Shown here in pieces: positions 1-7,528 of a stretch of DNA of 64,000 nucleotides (position 1 is its first letter; every line of letters starts with the position of its first letter). The position numbers and the translations under genes were made by a program. Source of the stretch: Algoriphagus lacus (GTDB taxonomy: Bacteria > Bacteroidota > Bacteroidia > Cytophagales > Cyclobacteriaceae); NCBI RefSeq assembly GCF_003583985.1, contig NZ_QXML01000005.1, positions 275,680 through 339,679 of the forward strand, read 5' to 3'. The notes below the pieces were generated by a model that was given only the letters and a program-made list of their open reading frames with translations, searched no databases and was not told where the DNA came from.

Positions 1-1832
1 CCAAGCAGGAATCCATCCTACTCAAATACCTGCGGGATGTTCCGGTTTTCCAAAAACCTCAACTGAACGAAAAAGGGGTGGACAAAGCCACACTTCTGGA
101 AGAAGGAGACTCGGAAAGCTCCCTGAAGACCTTGATCAAGAACGGGATTTTCGAATCCTTTAAACTTGTCGTAAACCGACTCGGGGAGGAGGAACCGGAA
201 AAAGAAGCCTCGGAGCTTTCCTCCACTCAACAAGCGGCCTTGGAAGAAATCAAAGGCCATTTCGAAAGCAAATCGACGGTTTTGCTACATGGGGTGACCG
301 GAAGTGGCAAGACCGAAATCTACATTAAACTGATTCAGGAGGTGCTGGAAAGTGGTTCTCAGGTGTTGATGCTCTTGCCCGAAATCGCCCTGACTATCCA
401 GATTGTGAGCCGACTCAAAAAAGTCTTCGGATCCCAGATGGGCATTTATCACTCCAAATATTCCGACAACGAGCGGGTGGAGGTCTGGAACGGCGTATTG
501 TGCGGTAGATTTTCCTTTGTCGTAGGTGTACGATCTTCCATATTTCTTCCCTTTGACAGTCTCGGACTGATCATCGTCGATGAAGAGCACGAACCAAGCT
601 ACAAGCAGTTTGACCCGGCGCCGAGATTCCACGCCAGGGATGCTGCGACCATGCTAGCCTATTTTCATCAGGCCAAAACGCTGCTAGGCTCTGCGACACC
701 TTCCTTTGAATCGTATTTCAATGCCAATCAGGGCAAATACGGCTATGTGGAGATCAACCATCGCTTTGGTGATGCCAGCATGCCTGAATTTCATCTGGCC
801 AATCTTTCTGCTGACCGAAAGAAAAACTTGCTCAAACTTGACTCTACCCGGCTGATGCGGGAGAAAATCCAAGCGGCTTTGGATAAGCAAGAGCAGGTGC
901 TGATTTTCCAAAACCGACGGGGTTACTCCCCTTATATCCAATGCGAGGATTGCGGTTGGACCGGTCAGTGTGTGCAATGTGACGTCAGCCTGACCTACCA
1001 TCAGTTTGCGGAGGAAATGCGCTGCCACTACTGCGGCTACAAGGAAAAAGTACCTCAGTCCTGCCCTGCCTGCGGAAGTACGCAATTAACCACTATGGGA
1101 ATGGGAACGGAGCGGATAGAAGAGTCCTTGAGTTTGCTGTTCCCCGAAGCCCGAATGGGGAGAATGGACCTCGATACCACCCGGAATAAGTATGGTTATC
1201 AGCGTATCCTGGACGAATTTGGAGCTGGACAAATCGATATTTTGGTGGGTACGCAAATGATCACCAAAGGGCTTGATTTTGGGAAAGTCACCGTTGTGGG
1301 AATCTGGGACGGAGACCGGATTTTAAATTTCCCTGACTTTCGGGCAGGGGAAAGAGCCTATCAGCAAATCACCCAAGTGGCCGGTAGAGCAGGTCGGCGG
1401 GAAGCCAAAGGTCAAGTGGTCATCCAATCCCGCGATCCGGAAAATGACCTGTATGAAAAAGTGATCAAAGGAGATTATTTCGAGTTTTTCCGTCAGGAAA
1501 TGATCGACCGAAAGAAGTTTTATTATCCTCCTTATGTCAAATTAGTGAAAATCACCACCCGTCATTCCGACTTTAAAATCGCCGAAAAAGCGGCTCACGC
1601 CTTGCATCGGGAAATGGCAAATATCGCTGCCAAGAAAATTGTACTTGGACCGGAAAAAGGCATAATCGCCCGTATTAAAAACCAGTATCAGTTTGAGAGC
1701 CTGATCAAGCTGGACCGAAACGGTAACTCTCAGGCGGTATTCAAAGAAAGTCTGGCGAAAATCCTGGAAGACCTTCAATCCCGACCGGAATTCCGCTCGG
1801 TAAGATGGATCGTGGATGTAGATCCGAGTTGA
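1..1832 (+). CDS. priA: Primosomal protein N' (replication restart helicase PriA), 5'-truncated
   Basis: PriA is a 3'-5' DNA translocase that recognises stalled forks and starts replisome reloading in the cytoplasm. The frame is open from the left edge (first full codon at 3), so the N-terminal DNA-binding part lies outside the window; about 610 codons are visible against roughly 730-830 in the family. Seen in order: Walker A GVTGSGKT (291-314), a DEEH box near 580, then a zinc-binding cysteine cluster (CEDCGWTGQC, CHYC, CPAC) at about 940-1080, which is the PriA hallmark, and helicase motif VI QVAGRAGR near 1374. The gene ends in TGA. A GTG at 78 is in frame but is internal. The next gene converges on it. 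Confidence 0.96.
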   Translation, partial: KQESILLKYLRDVPVFQKPQLNEKGVDKATLLEEGDSESSLKTLIKNGIFESFKLVVNRLGEEEPEKEASELSSTQQAALEEIKGHFESKSTVLLHGVTGSGKTEIYIKLIQEVLESGSQVLMLLPEIALTIQIVSRLKKVFGSQMGIYHSKYSDNERVEVWNGVLCGRFSFVVGVRSSIFLPFDSLGLIIVDEEHEPSYKQFDPAPRFHARDAATMLAYFHQAKTLLGSATPSFESYFNANQGKYGYVEINHRFGDASMPEFHLANLSADRKKNLLKLDSTRLMREKIQAALDKQEQVLIFQNRRGYSPYIQCEDCGWTGQCVQCDVSLTYHQFAEEMRCHYCGYKEKVPQSCPACGSTQLTTMGMGTERIEESLSLLFPEARMGRMDLDTTRNKYGYQRILDEFGAGQIDILVGTQMITKGLDFGKVTVVGIWDGDRILNFPDFRAGERAYQQITQVAGRAGRREAKGQVVIQSRDPENDLYEKVIKGDYFEFFRQEMIDRKKFYYPPYVKLVKITTRHSDFKIAEKAAHALHREMANIAAKKIVLGPEKGIIARIKNQYQFESLIKLDRNGNSQAVFKESLAKILEDLQSRPEFRSVRWIVDVDPS

Positions 1833-1840
1833 TTGCTCCT

Positions 1841-1861
1841 CGGAAAACGGGAACCGTGAAA
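1841..1861. repeat. Short heptad-periodic repeat after priA
   Basis: Three 7-bp units of the form CGNGAAN (CGGAAAA, CGGGAAC, then a third) lie nine bases after the priA stop codon. Alone this would be weak, but it matches the 7-bp period of the longer intergenic arrays elsewhere in the window. Confidence 0.35.
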
Positions 1862-1877
1862 CCCAACTAGCAGGCTT

Positions 1878-4823
1878 TTACAAATTCAAGGCCTCCCAAA
1901 GAATCTCCACCGGATGCTTGGCCTTTCGCCCTGTACCATCCGCAATCTGATGACGGCAGGAAGTGCCCGGAGCAGCGATCAGGGTATCTGCTTCGGCTTT
2001 TCTCACTGCCGGAAACAGCACCAACTCCCCTACTTGCTGGGAAACTTCATAATGTTCTGCTTCATATCCGAATGACCCAGCCATCCCGCAACAGCCGCTT
2101 GGGATTGTTTCTACGGTATAATTGGCAGGGAGGGAAAGAATCTTTTGGGTCCAACTTACCGAGGAAAGAGCCTTTTGATGGCAATGACCATGCAACTTGA
2201 TTTTTTGGGGTTTGGAGGTAAACGATTCAGCCTTGATGTTTCCTGCAGCAACTTCCTGGCCCAGAAACTCATCGATCAACTTAGCATGGAACTTGAGTTT
2301 CTTTGCTGCCTGCACCAGATCCGGGCTGACAATCCGTGGATATTCATCCCGAAAACTCAAAATCGCTGAGGGTTCCAAACCAATCAATGGGGTGTTGCCA
2401 TCGATCAGTTTTTCAAAGATTCTAACATTGGCCTCCGCATGCTTTTTGGCTTTAAGTAAAAGTCCCTTGGATAGGGCAGATCTACCACTTTCTTCGTGGT
2501 CCACCACTTTTACCTCATAGCCCAGTTTTTTCAAAAGTGAAATCGCTTTAATTCCGATCTGGGTATCGTTATGGTTGGTAAACTCATCCACAAAGAAATA
2601 AACCGACTTGATTGTCTTGGCTGGTCCCGGCAAGGAAGCATAGTTCTTTTTATACCATTTCCGAAGACTGATTGGGCTGATTTCTGGGAGATTTCGCTGA
2701 GGAGCAACTCCCAAGACTGACTTCATCATTCCACCGGTTGCTTTGTTTCCCAAGAAGAAGTTGGCAATTCCCGACATTTTTGATCCCAATTCATTGAGCT
2801 CATTGATGTAAGCAAAGGCCTTGGAGCGAAGTGGAACGCCGTGAGTTTTCTGGTATTGATAAAGAAACTCGGCCTTCATGCTGGTCATATCCACACTGGA
2901 AGGGCATTCTGCGGTACAACCTTTACAACTCAAGCAAAGATCCAAGGCTTCCTTGATCTCCGGGTGATCGAAAATATTTTCCTTTTTGTCGAGAGTCAAA
3001 AACTCCCGTAGCGTATTAGCTCTTCCTCGAACAGTGTCTTTTTCATCGCGAGTTGCCATGAAAGATGGACACATCGTACCACCCGAACCCGGCAATTTTC
3101 TACAGTCTCCGGAGCCGTTGCATTTTTCAGCCAGTCTTAGAATTCCTCCTACAGAAGAAAAGTCGAGTATGGTCTCCGGATCGGGCGTGTGCATTCCCGG
3201 TTCGTAGCGCAAAAATTTATTCATGGGCGCTGCATCCACGATTTTACCCGGGTTGAAGATGTTTTTTGGATCCCAGGTGTATTTAATCCGACGGAAAAGT
3301 TCGTAGTTCTTTTCGCCCACCATCAGCGGAATAAACGCAGCCCGAACCCGACCATCTCCATGTTCGCCTGAAAGCGAACCTTGATATTTTTTGACCAATT
3401 TGGCGGAAGCCAAAGAAATCTGGTAAAACTCCTCTACGTCCTCAGCCTTTTTCAGATTGAGAATTGGACGCATGTGAATCTCCCCGGCACCGGCATGCGC
3501 GTAATGCACCGGGTTTTGGTTAAATCCCTTAAGTGTTTCATCCAATTCATCGATGTAATCGGCCAAGTCCTCGATATCCACAGCCGTATCTTCGATACAG
3601 GCAACTGCTTTGGGATCACCGGGGATATTTCCCAGCAAACCCAAGCCTGCTGCCCTTAGTGCCCAAGCTGAGGCAACTCTAGCAGGCTCAATGATCGGAT
3701 AGGCATAACCATAACCGGCGGCTTTTAGGTCAGCGACCAAAGCCTCCCCTTTTGCCATGGCTTCTTCCAGCGTTTTTCCTCGAAATTCGATCATCAGAAT
3801 CGCCATCGGATCGCCTTCGACAAAGTATCGGTTTTTACTATACTCGATGCTTTCCTTGGTGCAATCCAGGATGATTTTGTCCATCAGTTCCACCGCAGTG
3901 GTCGGATGCTTCATCGCCACCTGAGCAGATTTCATGCTTTCGTGGATACTTTCGAAGTGGGCAGCCACCACGATTTCGATCGGATCAGGAAGCGGATCAA
4001 GGCTGATTTTGATTTCGGTCGTGAATGCCAAGGTACCTTCCGAACCTGCCAAAAGTTTACAGAAATTGAATTTTTCCTTTCCTTCAAAAAGCTCTGCTTT
4101 CAGCAATTCATCCACTGCATAGCCAGTATTTCGGCGATGAATAGTGGGCTTGGGAAATTGGGCATGGATTTCCTCCCGGTTTTCGGGATTATTGAGTTCG
4201 TCAAAAATCTGTCTGTAAATCGTTCCCTCCAGATTTTTTTGTCCACACTTTCGGTCAAAATCATCCTGCGAAATTTCTCCGAAAACTACCTCGCTCCCAT
4301 CACTTAAAACAGTGTTGAGTGAAATCACCTTATCACGGGTTACCCCATAAACGATCGAAGTGGTACCAGAGGAATTATTGCCGACCATACCGCCAATCAT
4401 CGCACGGTTGGCGGTGGAGGTAATCGGGCTGAAAAATAATCCGTGAGGTTTCAAAAAGCGATTCAATTCATCGCGAACCACTCCAGGCTGCACACGAACC
4501 CAGCGTTCTTCTTTGTTGAATTCTAGGATTTGTGTAAAGTGCTTAGATACGTCGACCACGATGCCATTGCCAACGCATTGACCGGCAAGGGAAGTACCTG
4601 CCGTGCGGGGAATCAGAGAAGTCCCGTGTTCAGAAGCAAAATGAATCAACTTTTGAATGTCAGGGATTGACTTGGGAAAAGCGACAGCCAAAGGCATCTC
4701 CCGATAGACAGAAGCATCGGTGGCATACAGGGTTTTGGTCAGTCGGTCGAAGTGTAGGCTTCCCTCCAGTTGGGTAGAAAGACTATCCAACAAAGGCAAT
4801 AGGTTAGGCTGGTTTGAACTCAT
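1878..4823 (-). CDS. FAD-linked oxidase / iron-sulfur fusion protein (YdiJ-type D-2-hydroxyacid dehydrogenase)
   Basis: A 981-residue fusion with the domain order of E. coli YdiJ, a D-2-hydroxyglutarate dehydrogenase; oxidation of a D-2-hydroxyacid feeding electrons to the respiratory chain is inferred from the family. Seen: an N-terminal PCMH-type FAD domain (PRTAGTSLAGQ, GNNSSGT), the FAD-oxidase C-terminal lobe (HYAHAGAGEIHMRP, SGEHGDGR), a ferredoxin-like part with CLSCKGCTAECPSS and a preceding Cys group, and a C-terminal CCG domain (GHCHQKAL, SGCCGMAGSFGYE) as in GlpC and heterodisulfide reductases. I chose ATG 4823; an in-frame TTG six bases upstream is less likely. A perfect TAnnTTTG box ends three bases before this ATG. 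The exact substrate cannot be read from the sequence. Confidence 0.9.
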   Translation of the reverse strand: MSSNQPNLLPLLDSLSTQLEGSLHFDRLTKTLYATDASVYREMPLAVAFPKSIPDIQKLIHFASEHGTSLIPRTAGTSLAGQCVGNGIVVDVSKHFTQILEFNKEERWVRVQPGVVRDELNRFLKPHGLFFSPITSTANRAMIGGMVGNNSSGTTSIVYGVTRDKVISLNTVLSDGSEVVFGEISQDDFDRKCGQKNLEGTIYRQIFDELNNPENREEIHAQFPKPTIHRRNTGYAVDELLKAELFEGKEKFNFCKLLAGSEGTLAFTTEIKISLDPLPDPIEIVVAAHFESIHESMKSAQVAMKHPTTAVELMDKIILDCTKESIEYSKNRYFVEGDPMAILMIEFRGKTLEEAMAKGEALVADLKAAGYGYAYPIIEPARVASAWALRAAGLGLLGNIPGDPKAVACIEDTAVDIEDLADYIDELDETLKGFNQNPVHYAHAGAGEIHMRPILNLKKAEDVEEFYQISLASAKLVKKYQGSLSGEHGDGRVRAAFIPLMVGEKNYELFRRIKYTWDPKNIFNPGKIVDAAPMNKFLRYEPGMHTPDPETILDFSSVGGILRLAEKCNGSGDCRKLPGSGGTMCPSFMATRDEKDTVRGRANTLREFLTLDKKENIFDHPEIKEALDLCLSCKGCTAECPSSVDMTSMKAEFLYQYQKTHGVPLRSKAFAYINELNELGSKMSGIANFFLGNKATGGMMKSVLGVAPQRNLPEISPISLRKWYKKNYASLPGPAKTIKSVYFFVDEFTNHNDTQIGIKAISLLKKLGYEVKVVDHEESGRSALSKGLLLKAKKHAEANVRIFEKLIDGNTPLIGLEPSAILSFRDEYPRIVSPDLVQAAKKLKFHAKLIDEFLGQEVAAGNIKAESFTSKPQKIKLHGHCHQKALSSVSWTQKILSLPANYTVETIPSGCCGMAGSFGYEAEHYEVSQQVGELVLFPAVRKAEADTLIAAPGTSCRHQIADGTGRKAKHPVEILWEALNL

Positions 4824-4826
4824 GTT

Positions 4827-4834
4827 CAAAAATA
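4827..4834 (-). promoter_or_regulatory. -7 promoter box TATTTTTG of the FAD/Fe-S dehydrogenase gene
   Basis: A perfect match to the Bacteroidota TAnnTTTG element, read on the minus strand. It ends three bases before the ATG at 4823, so the transcript would start at or next to the start codon. Confidence 0.5.
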
Positions 4835-4862
4835 GCTTTCTGCCTAGATTAAAGAAATAAAA

Positions 4863-4911
4863 TTATCAATGATCAATTTTCAATAACCAAACACAATGAT
4901 CAATAAATCAA
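4863..4911. repeat. Heptad-periodic AT-rich array (unit NNNNCAA)
   Basis: Seven successive units end in CAA with lengths 7,7,7,7,6,7,8 (first two TTATCAA and TGATCAA; TGATCAA recurs at 4897). It fills most of the spacer between the divergent dehydrogenase and YdcF genes. Confidence 0.6.
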
Positions 4912-4986
4912 AACAAATTGAGCTTTGCTCTTTGAATTTGAATATTGAGGTTTTCCCGCTTTTCTTTGCCACAAACCAAAACCACC

Positions 4987-5757
4987 ATGTTCTTCTATCT
5001 CTCCCAGTTTCTGAGTTTTTTGGCCATGCCGCTGACGGTTGTACTGATCATGATCCTTAGCGGAGCAGTTTTTATCCGGAGAAAATGGGGAAAAAAAATT
5101 CTTTGGACAGGGATCGGGCTTATGCTCTTTTTCACCAATCCATTTTTATCCAATCTGGCTTTGCTGGCTTGGGAACATGAATACAAGTCCTTTGAGGAGA
5201 TTGAAAACCATGAAATAGGTATCGTGCTCACCGGAGTCACCAACTTAAGTAAAACAGCCTATGACCGCACGTTTTTTAACAAAGGGGCTGACCGAATCAC
5301 CCACGCTCTCCAGCTCTACCGCATGGGCAAAATCAAAAGAATACTGATCACCGGTGGTCAGGGGCTAAATCCTGTCAATCCTCAATCCGAATCGGAGGTG
5401 CTAATGCGCTTTTTGATCATGACTGGGATGCCCGAATCTGATATAATGATCGAGGATCAAAGTAAAAACACACGCGAAAATGCAGCTTTTACCAAGGTGT
5501 TTTTAGAGAAAAACAGCATCCCGATGGATCAGGAATTCTTATTGATCACCTCGGCTTTTCACATGACCCGGGCAAAAGGCTGCTTTGACAAAGTCGGCTT
5601 GCAAACCGAGACTTTTCCCGTCGACTATTATTCCCACGATATCAAATTTGATCTACCTGGTCTTTTATACCCTAGTCCGGATTCTTTGTCCAATTGGCAT
5701 AAGCTCGTAAAGGAATGGATTGGATTATTAATGTATAAAGTGGCAGGATATATCTAA
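4987..5757 (+). CDS. YdcF family membrane protein (DUF218)
   Basis: A 256-residue protein with one or two N-terminal membrane segments (about residues 8-25 and 37-55) followed by the DUF218/YdcF fold. Seen family marks: an IGIVLTGV strand, the RITHALQLYR helix, ILITGGQG, the SESEVL stretch and a C-terminal ITSAFHMTRA motif that matches the family's conserved TSxxHxxRA. YdcF and ElyC/SanA relatives act in envelope or polyprenyl-carrier metabolism; the activity here is unknown. I chose ATG 4987 over an in-frame TTG at 4945, since the ATG begins directly with the membrane segment. It ends six bases before the convergent hipA stop. Confidence 0.85.
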   Translation: MFFYLSQFLSFLAMPLTVVLIMILSGAVFIRRKWGKKILWTGIGLMLFFTNPFLSNLALLAWEHEYKSFEEIENHEIGIVLTGVTNLSKTAYDRTFFNKGADRITHALQLYRMGKIKRILITGGQGLNPVNPQSESEVLMRFLIMTGMPESDIMIEDQSKNTRENAAFTKVFLEKNSIPMDQEFLLITSAFHMTRAKGCFDKVGLQTETFPVDYYSHDIKFDLPGLLYPSPDSLSNWHKLVKEWIGLLMYKVAGYI

Positions 5758-5763
5758 GGCAAC

Positions 5764-7065
5764 CTAAGCCAAAAGCGTAGCCTGAATGGAATCCCGTAGT
5801 TTGGGTTCGACTTTTACCTCATCAGCAAAAGACGACCACTTTTTCACGGCCAATTTGACCTGCTCGATTTTTTCCTGAGGCTTTTTGATATTCATTTGTC
5901 TGGCCACTTCCAGAAAGTCAGTTTCGGTGATTTGATTCCGTTTTCCATTTACGGTCAGAGATTGGGAACTCACCCACAAGCTACCGGGCCGGAAAGCATG
6001 GCAGACATCATAGGCCGGAGAAAGCGACCATTTACCACTTTGGTCCATCAGGAATGCAAAATTCTTGGTGTGATCATCACAGTTTCTCGCCAATACATTA
6101 AATACCATCCGGATAAATTGTTGCTCGGCCTCGGGATAGGTTAATCTCAGCATCCGCATCGTCTCAAACACCTGCTCATAACTATATACACCCACCTGAT
6201 TAAAGTCAAAGTGCCTAAGTCCACAGAGACTTTGCATATGAATTTTCTCTCCAGTTTCCGTTCGGTCAAAGCGCTTGGTCATAAAGTGAGCTCTCCCCTT
6301 TTCCTCCAAAAGCCGGCACTCACTCATCTGAATTCCAGCTTCTTTCGCCATCAGATAATAGGCCATTTCCACCCGGCCATAGCCCGAAGAAGTGCCAAAT
6401 TGCGTATCCGTCACCCCGTCAAACTTTATGATCCAATGGGAAAAACCCGTAGGAGCCTTTACCTGACCACTTTTCACTTCACCTGTTTTGGGATTGAAAG
6501 CAATGACTGCCTTTGCCCGGGCACCACCCGCCGAAGTACCGATTTTAAGGATATCGGCCAAAGCGGCTTCTTCTTCCTTGGATAAGTCAGTCTGAAAATC
6601 TTCCCGTGAATTCAGGATCTTATTGGCAATCCCCACCAAACTTTCAATTTCCAAGGAACTTGCCTTGGCCGATTCCTGCCGAAGGGATGGCTTGATTTCA
6701 AGAGCCCCTACTCCTCTTTTTCCGATAAAGCAAAGTAATTCCACCGGGTTGAGGCTGTCCGTCGGGCGGCCGTTTTGGGCCAACCAAGCATTGATCAGCC
6801 TATTTCCGTATTTATCCGGAAGCATATCAGCCAAAAGCCCGGGGAGACCTCTGAAGGTGTCAAAAGCATCAGTTCTTCCCCGCCGGATTTCCGGAAAAGC
6901 GTAGACTCGCTTTCCCTGCCTCAGAGGCATGGTGATTGGCGCGATATCCCATCCCGATCTAAAAAAGCCCTGATCAAACTCGAAACTGGCGAGTTGTTCT
7001 TTTCCGTCCCAAAGCACCGCCCCAGCCAACCGATCCCAAAGCCAAACTTCAGCCGCAACTACCAT
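5764..7065 (-). CDS. hipA: HipA-family serine/threonine kinase toxin
   Basis: The toxin of a type II toxin-antitoxin pair; E. coli HipA phosphorylates glutamyl-tRNA synthetase and induces growth arrest. The protein has 433 residues, the family's usual length. Seen: the HipA N-terminal lobe (LWDRLAGAVLWDG, then PLRQGKR), a glycine-rich region TSAGGARAKAV used for nucleotide binding, FIMKFD-like IIKFDGV, the catalytic NCDDHTKN motif and the metal-binding SPAYDV. Its ATG overlaps the hipB stop codon (7-bp overlap 7059-7065), so translation is probably coupled with the antitoxin made first. The kinase residues are intact, so it should be active; its target here is unknown. Confidence 0.93.
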   Translation of the reverse strand: MVVAAEVWLWDRLAGAVLWDGKEQLASFEFDQGFFRSGWDIAPITMPLRQGKRVYAFPEIRRGRTDAFDTFRGLPGLLADMLPDKYGNRLINAWLAQNGRPTDSLNPVELLCFIGKRGVGALEIKPSLRQESAKASSLEIESLVGIANKILNSREDFQTDLSKEEEAALADILKIGTSAGGARAKAVIAFNPKTGEVKSGQVKAPTGFSHWIIKFDGVTDTQFGTSSGYGRVEMAYYLMAKEAGIQMSECRLLEEKGRAHFMTKRFDRTETGEKIHMQSLCGLRHFDFNQVGVYSYEQVFETMRMLRLTYPEAEQQFIRMVFNVLARNCDDHTKNFAFLMDQSGKWSLSPAYDVCHAFRPGSLWVSSQSLTVNGKRNQITETDFLEVARQMNIKKPQEKIEQVKLAVKKWSSFADEVKVEPKLRDSIQATLLA

Positions 7066-7394
7066 TCAGATGGGGGATTTTCGGCTGCCAAATCTGAATT
7101 ACGTACGCGCTGTCGCTCGTATTTCTTTTGGAGCTTGATGTACTCAATCGGACTGATCTGCTGCTTGATTTCAAAGGCCTCCAAAAGCTGCAACTCATCC
7201 AAAACCCGAAGCGCCTGGATCAAGGTCAACAACTGGACCTTTTCGCCGCGCTCTAATAAACTGAGCGTAGAGCGGCTCATCCCTGCCTCCTCGGCCAGTT
7301 GGTCCTGAGTCTTATTGAGAGCCATCCGCTTCTTTTTGATGAAATCTCCAATCATCCGGAGAATGGCCAAGTCACTTAAATCCCGATATACCAT
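7059..7394 (-). CDS. hipB: HipB-like XRE-family antitoxin and autorepressor
   Basis: A 111-residue helix-turn-helix protein encoded directly before hipA. The XRE/Cro fold spans about residues 14-70, with the recognition region KTQDQLAEEAGMSRSTLSLLE and a following ERGEKV turn. It should neutralise HipA and repress the operon as a dimer. I chose ATG 7394 and not the in-frame TTG at 7421, because 7421 lies inside the spacer of the upstream inverted repeat and next to the presumed promoter box. With this start the left operator arm (7397-7415) sits immediately before the start codon, covering the position of a ribosome binding site. Confidence 0.88.
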   Translation of the reverse strand: MVYRDLSDLAILRMIGDFIKKKRMALNKTQDQLAEEAGMSRSTLSLLERGEKVQLLTLIQALRVLDELQLLEAFEIKQQISPIEYIKLQKKYERQRVRNSDLAAENPPSEW

Positions 7395-7396
7395 AC

Positions 7397-7449
7397 ATGA
7401 AATATCATTCGTTAAGCACAAAAATACAAATTAACGAATGATATTTCAT
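7397..7449. promoter_or_regulatory. hipBA operator: perfect 19-bp inverted repeat bracketing the promoter
   Basis: The arm ATGAAATATCATTCGTTAA (7397-7415) is exactly complementary to 7431-7449, separated by 15 bases. The spacer contains, on the minus strand, TATTTTTG (7426 to 7419), a perfect TAnnTTTG -7 box reading toward hipB. Binding of HipB to the arms would cover the promoter and the translation start. Confidence 0.75.
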
Positions 7450-7470
7450 ACATTATTTAAATTATTTAGC

Positions 7471-7486
7471 GAATGATAAATCATTC
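7471..7486. promoter_or_regulatory. Second hipBA operator-like palindrome GAATGAT-AA-ATCATTC
   Basis: A perfect 7-bp inverted repeat with a 2-bp spacer. Its half-site GAATGAT is also in the 19-bp repeat (7436-7442, inverted 7404-7410), exactly 35 bp away, and a partial copy AATGAT lies at 7491. It fits an additional HipB site on the same DNA face or a neighbouring one. Confidence 0.6.
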
Positions 7487-7528
7487 ATTAAATGATATTT
7501 TTTATTTTAATGAGTGCTAAATCATGCA

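Noticed and set aside
7437..7528. Heptad-type periodicity in the hipBA control region (AATGATA at 7437 and 7472, 35 bases apart)
   Set aside because: Inverted repeats explain the recurrence better; intermediate units do not match.
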